A stretch of DNA of 20,864 bases from a virus. The stretch lies in the IMG/VR virus record IMGVR_UViG_3300010370_000300, positions 1 to 20,864 of that record, one strand, 5' to 3'. The notes under the pieces were generated by a model. It was not told where the DNA came from. It saw only the letters and a program-made list of their open reading frames with translations, and did not search any database. A program made the position numbers and the translations under genes. This document shows positions 1 through 8,033 of the stretch, in pieces. Numbering within the stretch: the stretch's first letter is position 1; each line of letters begins with the position of its first letter.

Positions 1-1
1 G

Positions 2-3000
2 GGTGGCCGCGAGCTGACCGATGTACCTCTGATTCTAGAGAAGAGCCTTCTCGACGAGATGAGCTGGGAGGATCGGATGGAGGCGGGCCAAGAGCTTGCC
101 TTCGACCCGGACGCGATGGCTGAGCTGGAAGCCAAGAAGCAGAGCATGGTTTGGCAAGCGGGCTTTGATGTCACCCCCGCCATGCTTGAGAAAGTGGCCG
201 CCGGGGTTCCGCTGTTCTCCATTGATCAGAAAGCAAAACCTCGTATCGATGAGTTCGGTTACTCCGAGACCGGCGAAGACATGTTGTTTGCCGGAAGGTC
301 GATTCGAGACGATCAGATCAAGGAGTACGCCCGGCTTCGCTCCATGCTTGGCCGTCTGCCCAAAGCTGTTGCAGAAGGCAAGGCCAGCATCGACATGCAG
401 CGCAACGTCACGGATCTCATGCAGAGGTCCCGTGAGCTTCAGGCGGCAATCAATAAATCCAAGCCCAGGCTCGACAGCGCAGAGCAGTTTCTGGCGAAGG
501 CTCTTACCGAGTACGACAAGGGGAACATCTCCAAGGATGTGCTCGATGTCATTCAAACAGCCTATGCCAAACAGCCAGAGCTGCTTGAGGGTCTGCTGCT
601 GAGCGTTCCCATGTCCAAGTCTAGGGGCATGGCGTCCGGTCAGTTTGATCCACATGATCGGATCATCACGCTGTTCAAAGGCTCATCTGGAGTAGACAGC
701 CCGACCACCATTCGCCATGAGCTGACGCATGCGCTCGAGCAGATGATGACGCCCGAGCAGCGCAAGCTGGTTGTGCAGGCCTGGGGTAACGCTCTGATGA
801 AGGCCATCAAGCAGAACCCAGATGACACACATCAAAAGTATTTCCATGCGATTCTGAATTTCATTGAGAACCCCTCTCTGAAAAATCACAAAGCCGCGCT
901 TGATCTGCTGCCGTCTTATGACATGTATCAGTTCATCAACCCCTCGGAGTTCTGGGCGGTTAATGCTGAGAAGCTGATGGCCGCGCAGCTTGGAACGCCG
1001 TGGAGCAAGTTCAAGCGTGCTGTCCGGAGGATGTGGGAGGCGATCAAGCAGGTGCTTGGGTTTGATAATCGATCCGATGTTCACCAAGTGTTTGCTCAGG
1101 TCATGGGCGGAAAACTTGAGCGGGTAAACCGGTCAACTCTTGTGAATATGGTCGCGGCACAAGGCGCTGATTCAGTCAGGCTCCAGAACATTGATGACGA
1201 CAAGGACCTGCTTCGCTCCTACGGCAGGCCCAACACTCCCATGTTGGACAAGACGCCGATTCGCACGGCGGTCACCAGAACTGCGGCAGAGGCCAAGCAG
1301 GTCTTCAAAGAAACCGTCAAGAACCCGGTTGGCATGGCGAAGTCGGCCAACAACGCACTGGTTGATGGAGTTCTTTCTGCCCGTATGAGATCTGTCTGGT
1401 ACGGAGCTGGACTCGAGTCTCGAGACTTTGATCGCTACGGCGGAGCCCTGAAGGATTCTCAGGGCATCGTGGTCGCATCCGTTGCCTTGGATAACGCCAT
1501 CCGCAGCGGCAACATTGGCGCTCAGGTCATCTTCCGCGGCGGGCTGAAGTTCGACAAGAAGCTCGGGAACTTCGTTGCCGTAGATACAAAGCTCGGCATG
1601 AAGGGTGTCTACATGGCTGAAGCTGCCCTGAAGAAAAAGCTGGGCGAGCAACTGGGCACCGACATCATTCAGGCTTACCTTGAGGCAAAGCGCTCGATCA
1701 GCATCATGAAAGAGCTGTTCAACCGAGAGGCCAATGCTGAAGCGGCCAAAGATAACCTCAAGGCAATGCGCGATATGGGCGCCTCGCCCGACGATATTGC
1801 TCAGGCCAAAGAGGCTCTTGCTGAAGCCAAGCGAGATCTGGAGGCAATCGAAAAGGCAGCCTCTTCGGTGAACATGACCGAAGACGAGATGCAAGACTTC
1901 GCCGCACTGGAGGGTAAGCACCCCGAGCTGCGGGACCTGATGGATAACTGGACCGCGGTCAACCAGAACCTGCTGCGCGTGTGGCGTCAGGTCGGCCTCC
2001 TGTCCCAGGCTCGTTACGACACGCTGGCCGCGATTGAGGACTACGTGCCTTGGTATCGGATCATGCGCGACGACGAGGATCTGCATTCGCCAGACCAAGC
2101 GGCCGTGCAATCCACCACTCGATCCCTGACCAACATCGGCGTTGAGCGCAAGTTCAAACGTGGCCAACCTCGAGCGGTCTTTGACTTCCGTGCAAAAGAA
2201 GGTCAGAAGGACTTCAAGATCCAGCCGTCTTCAATAGTGCGTGCTCAGGTCAACGGACAGCCCGTTCCTCAAAACCTGATCTCTGTTAAGCCAAACGGCG
2301 AAGTAAAGATTGATGTCGATCTGAAAGAAGGCGATCTCGTTGTCTTTGAAACAAACCGCGAGATCCAGAACATCATCGACAACATGACCAGAAACGTCAT
2401 GCGGATGACGATGAACGGGATCCGTCAGTTCGCCGCCAACCGTATCGTGATGGAGTACGCGAGCCGGAACGAGAAGGGCAAGATCATGGTCTTCCCCTCG
2501 CCCGATCCCGATAAGGGTCGGTTCAACTGGATTGCCAACGGGCGCAAGGTTGTTGTGGAGATTCAGGATCCGCTGGTCGCCGAGGCGATCTACGGGATGG
2601 ACAACCTGAACCTGAAGATGTGGGCTCCGCTTGCCGCGGCTGCAAACCTTGTTCGTCGCTCCATCACCTTGTCCGGCGCGTTCCAAGTTAAACAGGTCTT
2701 CAAGGATGCTCCGACGGCCGCGATGGTCACCGGGGTCAAGAATCCGTTTGCTCTGATTGGCGGCGTCTGGAAGGGATTCCTTACCAGCTTGATTCAACCG
2801 GCTGGCAAGAAAGCCGGCGTTGATGTTGAGCCGGTGGTGGAGATCCTGAAGGCCGCTGGCATCGGCGGATTCCACAGCCCCGCTCGCACTCCAGAGGCGG
2901 AGGTCAAGCGCCGCATTGGAGTCATGAACGGCAACATATTCAGCGCCGTTATCCAGACTCTGGATCACATTGGCGATGCGTCTGACATGGCTCAGCGGGT

Positions 3001-4192
3001 TGCGGTGTACAAGCGGGTGCTGGCTGAGACCGGAGATGAAACGCAGGCGCTGTATCAAGCGGCAAATGTGATTAACTTCCTGCATCATGGCTCTGCTGGA
3101 TTTGCTCAGGCCGCGGTTAAGGTTGTGCCGTTCCTTGGCGCATACGCAAACTCCACCGACGTTCTGGTCAACTCCCTGATGGGCGGCGGGCTCAAGGGGA
3201 TGTCTCGCAAGAAAGCCCTTGCTAGGCTGGCGTTTACGACATCCATGCTGTCTCTTACGACCTTGCTGTACTGCATGTTGGCCGGCGGAGATCCTGAGTA
3301 CGACGAGCTGGACGACCAGACCAAGCTACGAAACATCATGATCCCGGGAACGAAGATCATCCTGCCGATGAACACGAGCCCTGCGTTCATCTTCAAGGCG
3401 ATCCCCGAGCTGATCTACAACGCGATCACCCGTCAGGGAACGGACAACGAGATGGATGCGCGTCGGCTCCGTCGCGCTCTGGCCGAGGTTGCTCGAGACT
3501 CTCTGCTCGGACCGGAGCCCGTGCCCGCTGGTATCAAGCCGCTGTTCGAGGTGGCCATCAACCACAACTTCTTCACAGGCCGGGAGATCATCCCCGAGGG
3601 CCTCAAGGATGTCGAGGCGGCAGAGCAGTACACGGCCACTACCTCAGAGCTTGGCAAGAAGCTCAGCGAGTACCTTGCCATCCCGGGTACGGACAAGCGC
3701 GTGCTCAACCCGATTGAGGCTGACCACATCATCCGCGGTCTTTTCGGAACTGCGGGCGCGATGGCTCAGTGGGCAAGCAATAGCATCGGTGCCGCATCGG
3801 AGACTCGCCCAGCGCCGACGCCACGCGAGCAGCCGGTCACTGGCGGCTTCTTGCGAGAGGAAGTGCCCCGGGGTAACGAGGATCTGTTCTACGACTTCCG
3901 CGATGCTGTTCGCAAGAAGCACGAGACATGGAAGAAGATGGTTGACCGGGAAGACTTCGACAAGGCGGACGCATACCTTGAAAAGCACGGCGATGTTGCT
4001 GGCATGTATCAGTACATCAACGAGACGGAAGCCGAGCTTAAAGAGATCAACTCTGCAATCCGCAGGCTTGGTGAGTCCAAAGACAAGGACCTGACGCCCA
4101 AGGAGCGCCGCGAGGACATCACAGAGTTCCAAAGGCTCAAGCAGGAGATCCTGTCTCCGGTCAAAGAGCTGCGGCGAGAAGTCCTCAAATAG
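2..4192 (+). CDS. Giant phage protein with HExxH metallopeptidase motif and LPD38-like C-terminal region (5' partial)
   Basis: The reading frame is open to the left edge, so this is the 3' part of a longer gene; the first in-frame ATG is at 59, giving 1377 visible residues from there. Counting from that ATG, HELTH lies at 220-224, with a downstream NPSEFWA...E segment that could supply the third ligand, as in zincin-type metallopeptidases. Residues about 540-620 are charged and probably coiled-coil. The region about 860-1130 resembles the LPD38 'large polyvalent protein' domain and contains a hydrophobic stretch near 1054-1078. The C-terminal 100 residues are highly charged and helical. Proteins of this kind in phages are thought to be packaged and ejected with the DNA; that role is inferred from the family. 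The end overlaps the convergent RusA gene by 8 bases. Confidence 0.8.
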   Translation, partial: GGRELTDVPLILEKSLLDEMSWEDRMEAGQELAFDPDAMAELEAKKQSMVWQAGFDVTPAMLEKVAAGVPLFSIDQKAKPRIDEFGYSETGEDMLFAGRSIRDDQIKEYARLRSMLGRLPKAVAEGKASIDMQRNVTDLMQRSRELQAAINKSKPRLDSAEQFLAKALTEYDKGNISKDVLDVIQTAYAKQPELLEGLLLSVPMSKSRGMASGQFDPHDRIITLFKGSSGVDSPTTIRHELTHALEQMMTPEQRKLVVQAWGNALMKAIKQNPDDTHQKYFHAILNFIENPSLKNHKAALDLLPSYDMYQFINPSEFWAVNAEKLMAAQLGTPWSKFKRAVRRMWEAIKQVLGFDNRSDVHQVFAQVMGGKLERVNRSTLVNMVAAQGADSVRLQNIDDDKDLLRSYGRPNTPMLDKTPIRTAVTRTAAEAKQVFKETVKNPVGMAKSANNALVDGVLSARMRSVWYGAGLESRDFDRYGGALKDSQGIVVASVALDNAIRSGNIGAQVIFRGGLKFDKKLGNFVAVDTKLGMKGVYMAEAALKKKLGEQLGTDIIQAYLEAKRSISIMKELFNREANAEAAKDNLKAMRDMGASPDDIAQAKEALAEAKRDLEAIEKAASSVNMTEDEMQDFAALEGKHPELRDLMDNWTAVNQNLLRVWRQVGLLSQARYDTLAAIEDYVPWYRIMRDDEDLHSPDQAAVQSTTRSLTNIGVERKFKRGQPRAVFDFRAKEGQKDFKIQPSSIVRAQVNGQPVPQNLISVKPNGEVKIDVDLKEGDLVVFETNREIQNIIDNMTRNVMRMTMNGIRQFAANRIVMEYASRNEKGKIMVFPSPDPDKGRFNWIANGRKVVVEIQDPLVAEAIYGMDNLNLKMWAPLAAAANLVRRSITLSGAFQVKQVFKDAPTAAMVTGVKNPFALIGGVWKGFLTSLIQPAGKKAGVDVEPVVEILKAAGIGGFHSPARTPEAEVKRRIGVMNGNIFSAVIQTLDHIGDASDMAQRVAVYKRVLAETGDETQALYQAANVINFLHHGSAGFAQAAVKVVPFLGAYANSTDVLVNSLMGGGLKGMSRKKALARLAFTTSMLSLTTLLYCMLAGGDPEYDELDDQTKLRNIMIPGTKIILPMNTSPAFIFKAIPELIYNAITRQGTDNEMDARRLRRALAEVARDSLLGPEPVPAGIKPLFEVAINHNFFTGREIIPEGLKDVEAAEQYTATTSELGKKLSEYLAIPGTDKRVLNPIEADHIIRGLFGTAGAMAQWASNSIGAASETRPAPTPREQPVTGGFLREEVPRGNEDLFYDFRDAVRKKHETWKKMVDREDFDKADAYLEKHGDVAGMYQYINETEAELKEINSAIRRLGESKDKDLTPKERREDITEFQRLKQEILSPVKELRREVLK

Positions 4193-4535
4193 GCAAGACG
4201 AGAACCGCGCATCTTCCTCCACGAACAACCTCGTGGCGGACGATGCGTAGTTCATCGATCTGACTGTCATCGATGAAGCACCCGGCATGCTCGCACGCAT
4301 CGAGCAGGGCCTTGATCGGGTTGTCGATGTCCCGCCTGCGCTTGTCTGGCGGCCACAGAGAGACATGAACAGCCAGCCTGCCCTCGAACGCTGACACGCC
4401 TTGCAGGGCGCAAGCCTCAGCAACGGCTAGGCGAAACTCCTTCCCCTTCTTGCCTATGTACCGGGCCTTGCCTCGCTGTCCCCAGTAGTGGTTGACGCTT
4501 GGAGGCCAGGGTAGCAGCAACTGAATCGGGTTCAT
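4185..4535 (-). CDS. rusA: RusA-family Holliday junction resolvase
   Basis: This 116-residue protein matches the usual RusA length of about 120. The N-terminus has the family's LPWPPSVNHYW start, and the catalytic acidic set is intact: RRRDIDNPIKALLDA places Asp69 and Asp71, followed by IDDSQID with Asp90. This matches the Asp70/Asp72/Asp91 arrangement of E. coli RusA. RusA dimers cut four-way junctions during phage recombination and may debranch DNA before packaging. The ATG at 4535 has AAAGGAC about 6 bases upstream. It is the only minus gene in the left 16 kb, divergent from the exonuclease operon and sharing its control region. Confidence 0.93.
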   Translation of the reverse strand: MNPIQLLLPWPPSVNHYWGQRGKARYIGKKGKEFRLAVAEACALQGVSAFEGRLAVHVSLWPPDKRRRDIDNPIKALLDACEHAGCFIDDSQIDELRIVRHEVVRGGRCAVLVLPI

Positions 4536-4548
4536 TGGGTCCTTTCAA

Positions 4549-4583
4549 TCAACAGATGAAAGATAGTGAGAACAATCTGTTGA
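4549..4583. promoter_or_regulatory. Operator-like inverted repeat in the rusA/exonuclease divergent region
   Basis: TCAACAGAT (4549-4557) and ATCTGTTGA (4575-4583) form a perfect 9-bp inverted repeat with a 17-bp spacer. It lies between the divergent rusA and exonuclease genes and overlaps the likely -35 box of the plus promoter. The same 9-mer recurs at 12670-12678, again overlapping a -35 box. A repressor or activator site is the simplest reading; a transcript hairpin is possible. No binding protein can be assigned. Confidence 0.5.
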
Positions 4584-4608
4584 CATGGTGATTTTTTTCC
4601 CTCACACT
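4580..4608 (+). promoter_or_regulatory. Candidate sigma70-type promoter of the exonuclease operon
   Basis: A perfect TTGACA (4580-4585) is followed after 17 bases by CACACT (4603-4608), which matches TATAAT at only three positions. The -35 box sits inside the repeated ATCTGTTGA element, so the weak -10 could mean activator dependence. It lies about 27 bases before the first gene of the long plus operon. The position is convincing and the -10 is weak. Confidence 0.4.
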
Positions 4609-4634
4609 TCGTTCCTCGTTCAGCAGGAGGGCAT

Positions 4635-5510
4635 GTGAAGCTCACAAACAAGCATAACTTGCCGCAGACGTTCGTGAATGTCTTGCGCCGTCCGACCTAC
4701 TCAAAGGGCCGGGCAAACCTCAGTGTTACACAGTTGATCAACAGCCCGAAGATTGTTGCTCTGACTGCCAAGCACGAGGAGGATCTGACCGAGGATGCAT
4801 CAGACATGGTCTGGTCTATCTTTGGTTCCGCGGTTCACGGCGTGCTCGAGCACGGCAAAGATCCCAACCATGTCGTTGAGGAGCGGCTGCACACAGAACT
4901 CGAGGGCTGGCGGATCAGCGGTGCCGTGGATCTCCAGATCATCCACGATGACGGCATCGGCATCCGGGACTACAAGACCACCAGCGCATGGGCGGTCATG
5001 AACGAGAAGATCGAGTGGGAGCAGCAGCTCAACATCTACGCCTATCTGGTTGAGCGGGTGAAGGGACGACCCATCAAAGACCTTGGGATCGTTGCGATCA
5101 TCCGGGACTGGAGCCGCAGGGATGCGGCCACCCGTGAGGGGTATCCAGAGGCTCCCATCAGGGAGCTGCCAATCAGACTGTGGCCGATGCAGGAGCGCGA
5201 GGATTTCATTTCCTCGAGGATCGCTCAGCACTCGGCGTTTGAATTTGCGATGGAGTCAGGAGAAGAGTTGCCGGAATGCACGCCGCAGGAGATGTGGGAA
5301 AAGCCCACGGTCTACGCGGTCAGGAAGAAAGGCAACGTCCGGGCGAAGTCGCTGCACGAATCGGAGCAAGAGGCTAACAGTGTTAAAGACCGACTGGGCA
5401 AGGACTACGAGGTTGAGGTCCGCCCGGGAGAGCGCACGCGCTGTGCAAACTTTTGCCCGGTAAACGAATACTGCCATCAGTGGCAGGTCTATCAACAAAC
5501 GAAGGAGTAA
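4635..5510 (+). CDS. PD-(D/E)XK nuclease, RecB/Cas4-like exonuclease with a likely Fe-S cysteine set
   Basis: This 291-residue protein has the RecB-like nuclease core in order: SAVHGVLE with His68, GAVDLQ with Asp99, RDYKTT with Asp112 and Lys114, and QLNIYAYL at 131-138 (the Q-x3-Y motif). Cys215, Cys270, Cys274 and Cys280 (C...C-x3-C-x5-C) resemble the four-cysteine iron-sulfur clamp of Cas4/AddB nucleases. It probably degrades DNA ends to make single strands for the ERF protein encoded two genes downstream. The start is GTG at 4635 with AGGAGG only 4 bases upstream; the nearby ATG at 4633 reads straight into a stop. Confidence 0.85.
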   Translation: MKLTNKHNLPQTFVNVLRRPTYSKGRANLSVTQLINSPKIVALTAKHEEDLTEDASDMVWSIFGSAVHGVLEHGKDPNHVVEERLHTELEGWRISGAVDLQIIHDDGIGIRDYKTTSAWAVMNEKIEWEQQLNIYAYLVERVKGRPIKDLGIVAIIRDWSRRDAATREGYPEAPIRELPIRLWPMQEREDFISSRIAQHSAFEFAMESGEELPECTPQEMWEKPTVYAVRKKGNVRAKSLHESEQEANSVKDRLGKDYEVEVRPGERTRCANFCPVNEYCHQWQVYQQTKE

Positions 5511-5513
5511 GAA

Positions 5514-5849
5514 ATGTCTGCAAACAAGATGCAGATTGGCGGCACGCACTACCAGAACAAGTCGATCCAGCCTTGGGACTACATCGTCAGCAACGGCCTT
5601 GGCTATCTGGAAGGCTGCGTAGTTAAGTATGTGAGCCGGCATTCTGAGAAGGGCGGCATCGAGGATCTCCAGAAAGCCAAGCACTACCTTGAGAAGCTGA
5701 TCGAGTTTTCTGGTGGCAATACCATCAAAGACTCTGCCCCGCAAGCTGCCGAGAAAGTTATTGCCGCAAAGCCCCGCATCAAGGCGCCCTACGGCTACAA
5801 GCTGGATGGCACTCCCAAGAAACGACCCGGACGCCCGAGGAAATACTGA
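5514..5849 (+). CDS. DUF3310 protein with C-terminal AT-hook
   Basis: Residues 8-65 (IGGTHYQNKSIQPWDYIV, then GYLEGCVVKYVSRH and a GIEDLQKAKHYLEKLI helix) match the DUF3310 family, common in phage DNA-metabolism operons; some relatives have been linked to nucleotide metabolism. After an Ala/Lys-rich linker the protein ends in PKKRPGRPRK (101-110), a classical AT-hook that binds the minor groove of AT-rich DNA. The 111-residue product is therefore a DUF3310 domain joined to a DNA tether. AAGGAG lies just before the ATG, and the stop overlaps the start of the ERF gene by one base (TGATG). Confidence 0.85.
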   Translation: MSANKMQIGGTHYQNKSIQPWDYIVSNGLGYLEGCVVKYVSRHSEKGGIEDLQKAKHYLEKLIEFSGGNTIKDSAPQAAEKVIAAKPRIKAPYGYKLDGTPKKRPGRPRKY

Positions 5850-6577
5850 TGTCAGTACATAAGAAATTGATGCAGGCCAGGATTCTTCTGGCCGCACAGA
5901 AGCTCAACAAGTCTGGAGAGAACAAGTTCGCCGGCTACAAGTATTTCGAGCTTGGCGACTTCCTGCCGCAGACGATGCAGATCTTCTACGATCTGGACCT
6001 CGCCAGCGTGGTGACGTTTTCCGCTGACGTTGCCAGCCTGACGATCATCGACTGCGAGGACAAGTCCACCATCGTCATCACCAGCCCGATGGCAGATGCC
6101 AACCTGAAGGGCGCTCACCCCATCCAGAATCTGGGTGCGGTTGAGTCCTACCAGCGCCGGTATCTGTGGCTCGCGGCCATGGAGATTGTCGAGAGCGACG
6201 TCATCGATGCGTCTGAGCCGCAGCGCAAGCCTAACCCTACGCCGAACCCTGTACCAAACCCGGTACCAAACCCGGTACCAAACCCTGTACCAAACCCTGG
6301 GAACCCTGTACCAAAACATCCCAAGGTCATCGTCGGGGAAGAGGGTGGGTGGCAGCTCAAGGTAGCGATCTCGCCTGATTCGCAGGACTGGCTCGGTGTG
6401 GTTGAGCAGGCCTGCAAGACTGCGCTTGCCATGACCGAAAGCGCGGACGACGTCATGCAGATCTTCAAGAAGAACAAGCAGTTGTTCGATGCCGTCAAGG
6501 CGCAAGATGCAGCCTTTTTCAAAGACCTCATGGCCGAGTTCTCTGCGGCCAAGAACAAACACTCGGAGCAGTCATGA
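5849..6577 (+). CDS. erf: ERF-family single-strand annealing protein
   Basis: The N-terminal 125 residues are a recognisable ERF domain: a helical start with GYKYFELGDFLP, then GAVESYQRRYLWLAAMEIVE (97-116), the family's G-x3-(T/S)YxRRY signature. ERF proteins anneal complementary single strands in RecA-independent phage recombination and form rings. A low-complexity NPVP linker (about 129-155) joins this to a C-terminal helical segment (about 170-242). It is coupled to the DUF3310 gene upstream and overlaps the SSB-tip gene downstream by ATGA; together with the exonuclease this is a complete annealing recombination module. Confidence 0.88.
   Translation: MSVHKKLMQARILLAAQKLNKSGENKFAGYKYFELGDFLPQTMQIFYDLDLASVVTFSADVASLTIIDCEDKSTIVITSPMADANLKGAHPIQNLGAVESYQRRYLWLAAMEIVESDVIDASEPQRKPNPTPNPVPNPVPNPVPNPVPNPGNPVPKHPKVIVGEEGGWQLKVAISPDSQDWLGVVEQACKTALAMTESADDVMQIFKKNKQLFDAVKAQDAAFFKDLMAEFSAAKNKHSEQS
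6245..6316 (+). repeat. 12-bp tandem repeat encoding the NPVP linker of ERF
   Basis: Four consecutive units of AACCC(T/G)GTACCA fill 6245-6292, followed by partial and interrupted copies to about 6316. Each unit encodes Asn-Pro-Val-Pro. The length is a multiple of three, so gain or loss of units changes linker length without frameshift. Unit-to-unit variation is only T/G at one third-codon position, which suggests recent expansion. Confidence 0.9.
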
Positions 6578-6882
6578 CCTTCATCCCCAAGCCCAACACC
6601 GGAACGCTCTGGCCCAACAATCGCAAGAGCGCACCGACTCACCCCGACATGCGCGGAGATCTTTTCCTCGACGTCAACTTCTTGCATGACATGATCAGCA
6701 AGGCAGACGGCGGACTGGCCAAGATCTCTGTGTCCTGCTGGGGGAAGAACATCAATGGCCAAGACTGCCTCTCGATGAGCGCATCTGAGCCATACGTCAA
6801 GCAGGAGTCTTCTGGCTATAGGCCTGCCTATAAGCCTGCCTATAAGCCCGCTCCCGCCGATGACAGCGACGTTCCGTTCTGA
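6574..6882 (+). CDS. Small protein with SSB-like acidic C-terminal tip, likely single-strand DNA binding
   Basis: This 102-residue protein ends in DDSDVPF, very close to the DDDIPF tip by which bacterial SSB recruits partner proteins. A Tyr/Pro repeat (YRPAYKPAYKPA) precedes it, acting as a flexible linker. The N-terminal 75 residues include KPNTGTLWPN and a strand-like KISVSCWGKN segment; I do not see a standard SSB OB-fold signature. Its place directly after ERF and its tail support a role in binding single strands or mimicking the SSB tail. The start overlaps the ERF stop by ATGA. The function is inferred. Confidence 0.7.
   Translation: MTFIPKPNTGTLWPNNRKSAPTHPDMRGDLFLDVNFLHDMISKADGGLAKISVSCWGKNINGQDCLSMSASEPYVKQESSGYRPAYKPAYKPAPADDSDVPF
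6817..6852 (+). repeat. 12-bp tandem repeat encoding Y(R/K)PA
   Basis: Three consecutive 12-base units (TATAGGCCTGCC, TATAAGCCTGCC, TATAAGCCCGCT) encode Tyr-(Arg/Lys)-Pro-Ala three times. They form the linker just before the acidic tail of the SSB-tip protein. The unit length equals that of the ERF linker repeat about 550 bases upstream, but the sequence is unrelated. Confidence 0.85.
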
Positions 6883-6884
6883 TC

Positions 6885-7304
6885 ATGAAGACGCTCCAGT
6901 TTGAGGCCGTCAAGGTCGCCATGAAGCAAGACAAGACGGGATACGTCCTGACTACTTGCATTCACCCGGACGAGGTCCCAGAGGATCTTCTCCGGGACTG
7001 GGTGGGCGCTCGGTATCAGGTGGTGATGGTGCGACTTGACGCGCACGAGCAGCCCATGGACAGGCAGGACGAGTTCTCTGGAGAGAAGTCTGTCAGACAG
7101 GCCGGAATCCTCAGTAGGGATCAGGAGTTCTGGTCCTTTCTGGTGGACCTCGGCGAGATCTTTGACAAGGATCAGGAGTCAGCTACCGAGTGGTTGCGTG
7201 AACACCTTGGCGTGAAGTCAAGATCAGAGCTGAAGACCAATGAGTCGGCCCGCCAGAGGCTTCAAAAACTTAACAAGGAATTTTCCGCGTGGAAAGAAAA
7301 ATGA
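6885..7304 (+). CDS. Unrecognised conserved-type phage protein, 139 aa
   Basis: No family recognised. The N-terminal half (FEAVKVAMKQDKTGYVLTTCIHPDEVPEDLLRDWVGARYQVVMVRLD) looks alpha/beta and resembles small phage proteins found beside recombination genes. The C-terminal 45 residues are helical and charged and end in a Lys-rich tail. It starts two bases after the SSB-tip stop and its stop overlaps the next gene's ATG (ATGA at 7301), so it is translated as part of the recombination operon. A role with the annealing proteins is a guess from position only. Confidence 0.75.
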   Translation: MKTLQFEAVKVAMKQDKTGYVLTTCIHPDEVPEDLLRDWVGARYQVVMVRLDAHEQPMDRQDEFSGEKSVRQAGILSRDQEFWSFLVDLGEIFDKDQESATEWLREHLGVKSRSELKTNESARQRLQKLNKEFSAWKEK

Positions 7305-7570
7305 TCCCGTATTCGTTCTATGTGCCGGAGGAGATGCACAAGAAGCTAAAACTTCTGGCCAAAGAGCGAAAGGCAGCTTCGATGATTCGTGACGCACTGG
7401 CGATGATCTTCGAGGGTAGCGACACCTACACAAGCGGCTACAACCGCGGTATCGCAGACGCCGCAAAGGTTGTCTTCGACTGCGAAGAAGCTCAGATGGT
7501 TGCGGTCAAAGGAAAGGATATCGGCGTGGTTTTGTCCGAACGAATCAACTCACTGGCGAGACACAAATGA
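7301..7570 (+). CDS. Putative ribbon-helix-helix (CopG/Arc-type) DNA-binding protein
   Basis: The first 40 residues, IPYSFYVPEEMHKKLKLLAKERKAASMIRDALAMIF, have the strand-helix-helix pattern of ribbon-helix-helix proteins, with a variable turn between the helices. The rest (GYNRGIADAAKVVFD and a short C-terminal helix) is unassigned. An in-frame GTG at 7289 is possible, with AAGGAA upstream, but the ATG at 7301 overlaps the previous stop as ATGA, the pattern used throughout this operon, so I prefer it (89 residues). RHH proteins usually act as dimeric repressors; the target is unknown. Confidence 0.65.
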   Translation: MIPYSFYVPEEMHKKLKLLAKERKAASMIRDALAMIFEGSDTYTSGYNRGIADAAKVVFDCEEAQMVAVKGKDIGVVLSERINSLARHK

Positions 7571-7872
7571 GTTACAACATTATTGAACTGGAGGTGCTAC
7601 GCTGGGCTGAGGCTCGCAAGATCATCCCTCGTAGCACCCCGATGGCCCAGGCAATCAAAACCATGGAAGAAGTCAACGAGCTTCTTTCTGCCATCCATCG
7701 AAACGACCAAGCAGGCATGGTCGATGCCTATGGGGATATTTTGGTGACCCTGATTATTGGGTCGGATCTTGCCGGGATTGATATGGTTCAGGCCCTGAGA
7801 AGCGCCTACGATCAAATCAAGGACCGGAAGGGAACGCTGCGAGAAGACGGCGTGTTTGTTAAGGAACAGTGA
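7567..7872 (+). CDS. MazG-like nucleotide pyrophosphohydrolase
   Basis: The 101-residue protein shows the all-alpha NTP pyrophosphatase layout: EEVNEL with Glu34, Glu35 and Glu38, and DAYGDILVTL with Asp53 and Asp57, which together bind Mg2+. MazG-like phage enzymes hydrolyse dNTPs or alarmone-type nucleotides and may blunt host starvation responses or clean nucleotide pools; the exact substrate cannot be read from sequence. The start overlaps the previous stop (ATGA) and its stop overlaps the next start by one base. Confidence 0.82.
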   Translation: MSYNIIELEVLRWAEARKIIPRSTPMAQAIKTMEEVNELLSAIHRNDQAGMVDAYGDILVTLIIGSDLAGIDMVQALRSAYDQIKDRKGTLREDGVFVKEQ

Positions 7873-8033
7873 TGCTTTACCCCACCGTTGTTTATAAGCG
7901 TTGCGACAAGCTGTGCAATAAGTGCAAGCAGTGCGTTGCGTTTCAGAGGCTGATCGAGAAGATCGATTTTCAGGAGCGGAGTGCGTTGGACAAACAGCGA
8001 GAGGCTGAACGAGAACTAAGGAGAGAGCGATGA
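7872..8033 (+). CDS. Small Cys-cluster protein, 53 aa
   Basis: The ORF starts at the ATG sharing one base with the MazG-like stop and ends in ATGA with the next gene. The protein has four closely spaced cysteines, CDKLCNKCKQC (residues 11-21), suitable for one zinc ion, followed by a long, very charged helix (about 25-53) rich in Glu and Arg. No family recognised. Coupling on both sides and the consistent frame are the evidence that it is real. Confidence 0.65.
   Translation: MLYPTVVYKRCDKLCNKCKQCVAFQRLIEKIDFQERSALDKQREAERELRRER

Noticed and set aside
1172-2167. 331-aa minus frame, and others opposite the giant gene
   Set aside because: Shadow frames of a GC-biased coding strand; no start signals or family features.
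6245-6316. CRISPR-like or iteron-type repeat
   Set aside because: Units are contiguous 12-mers with no spacers and are coding (NPVP), so a protein linker repeat explains them.
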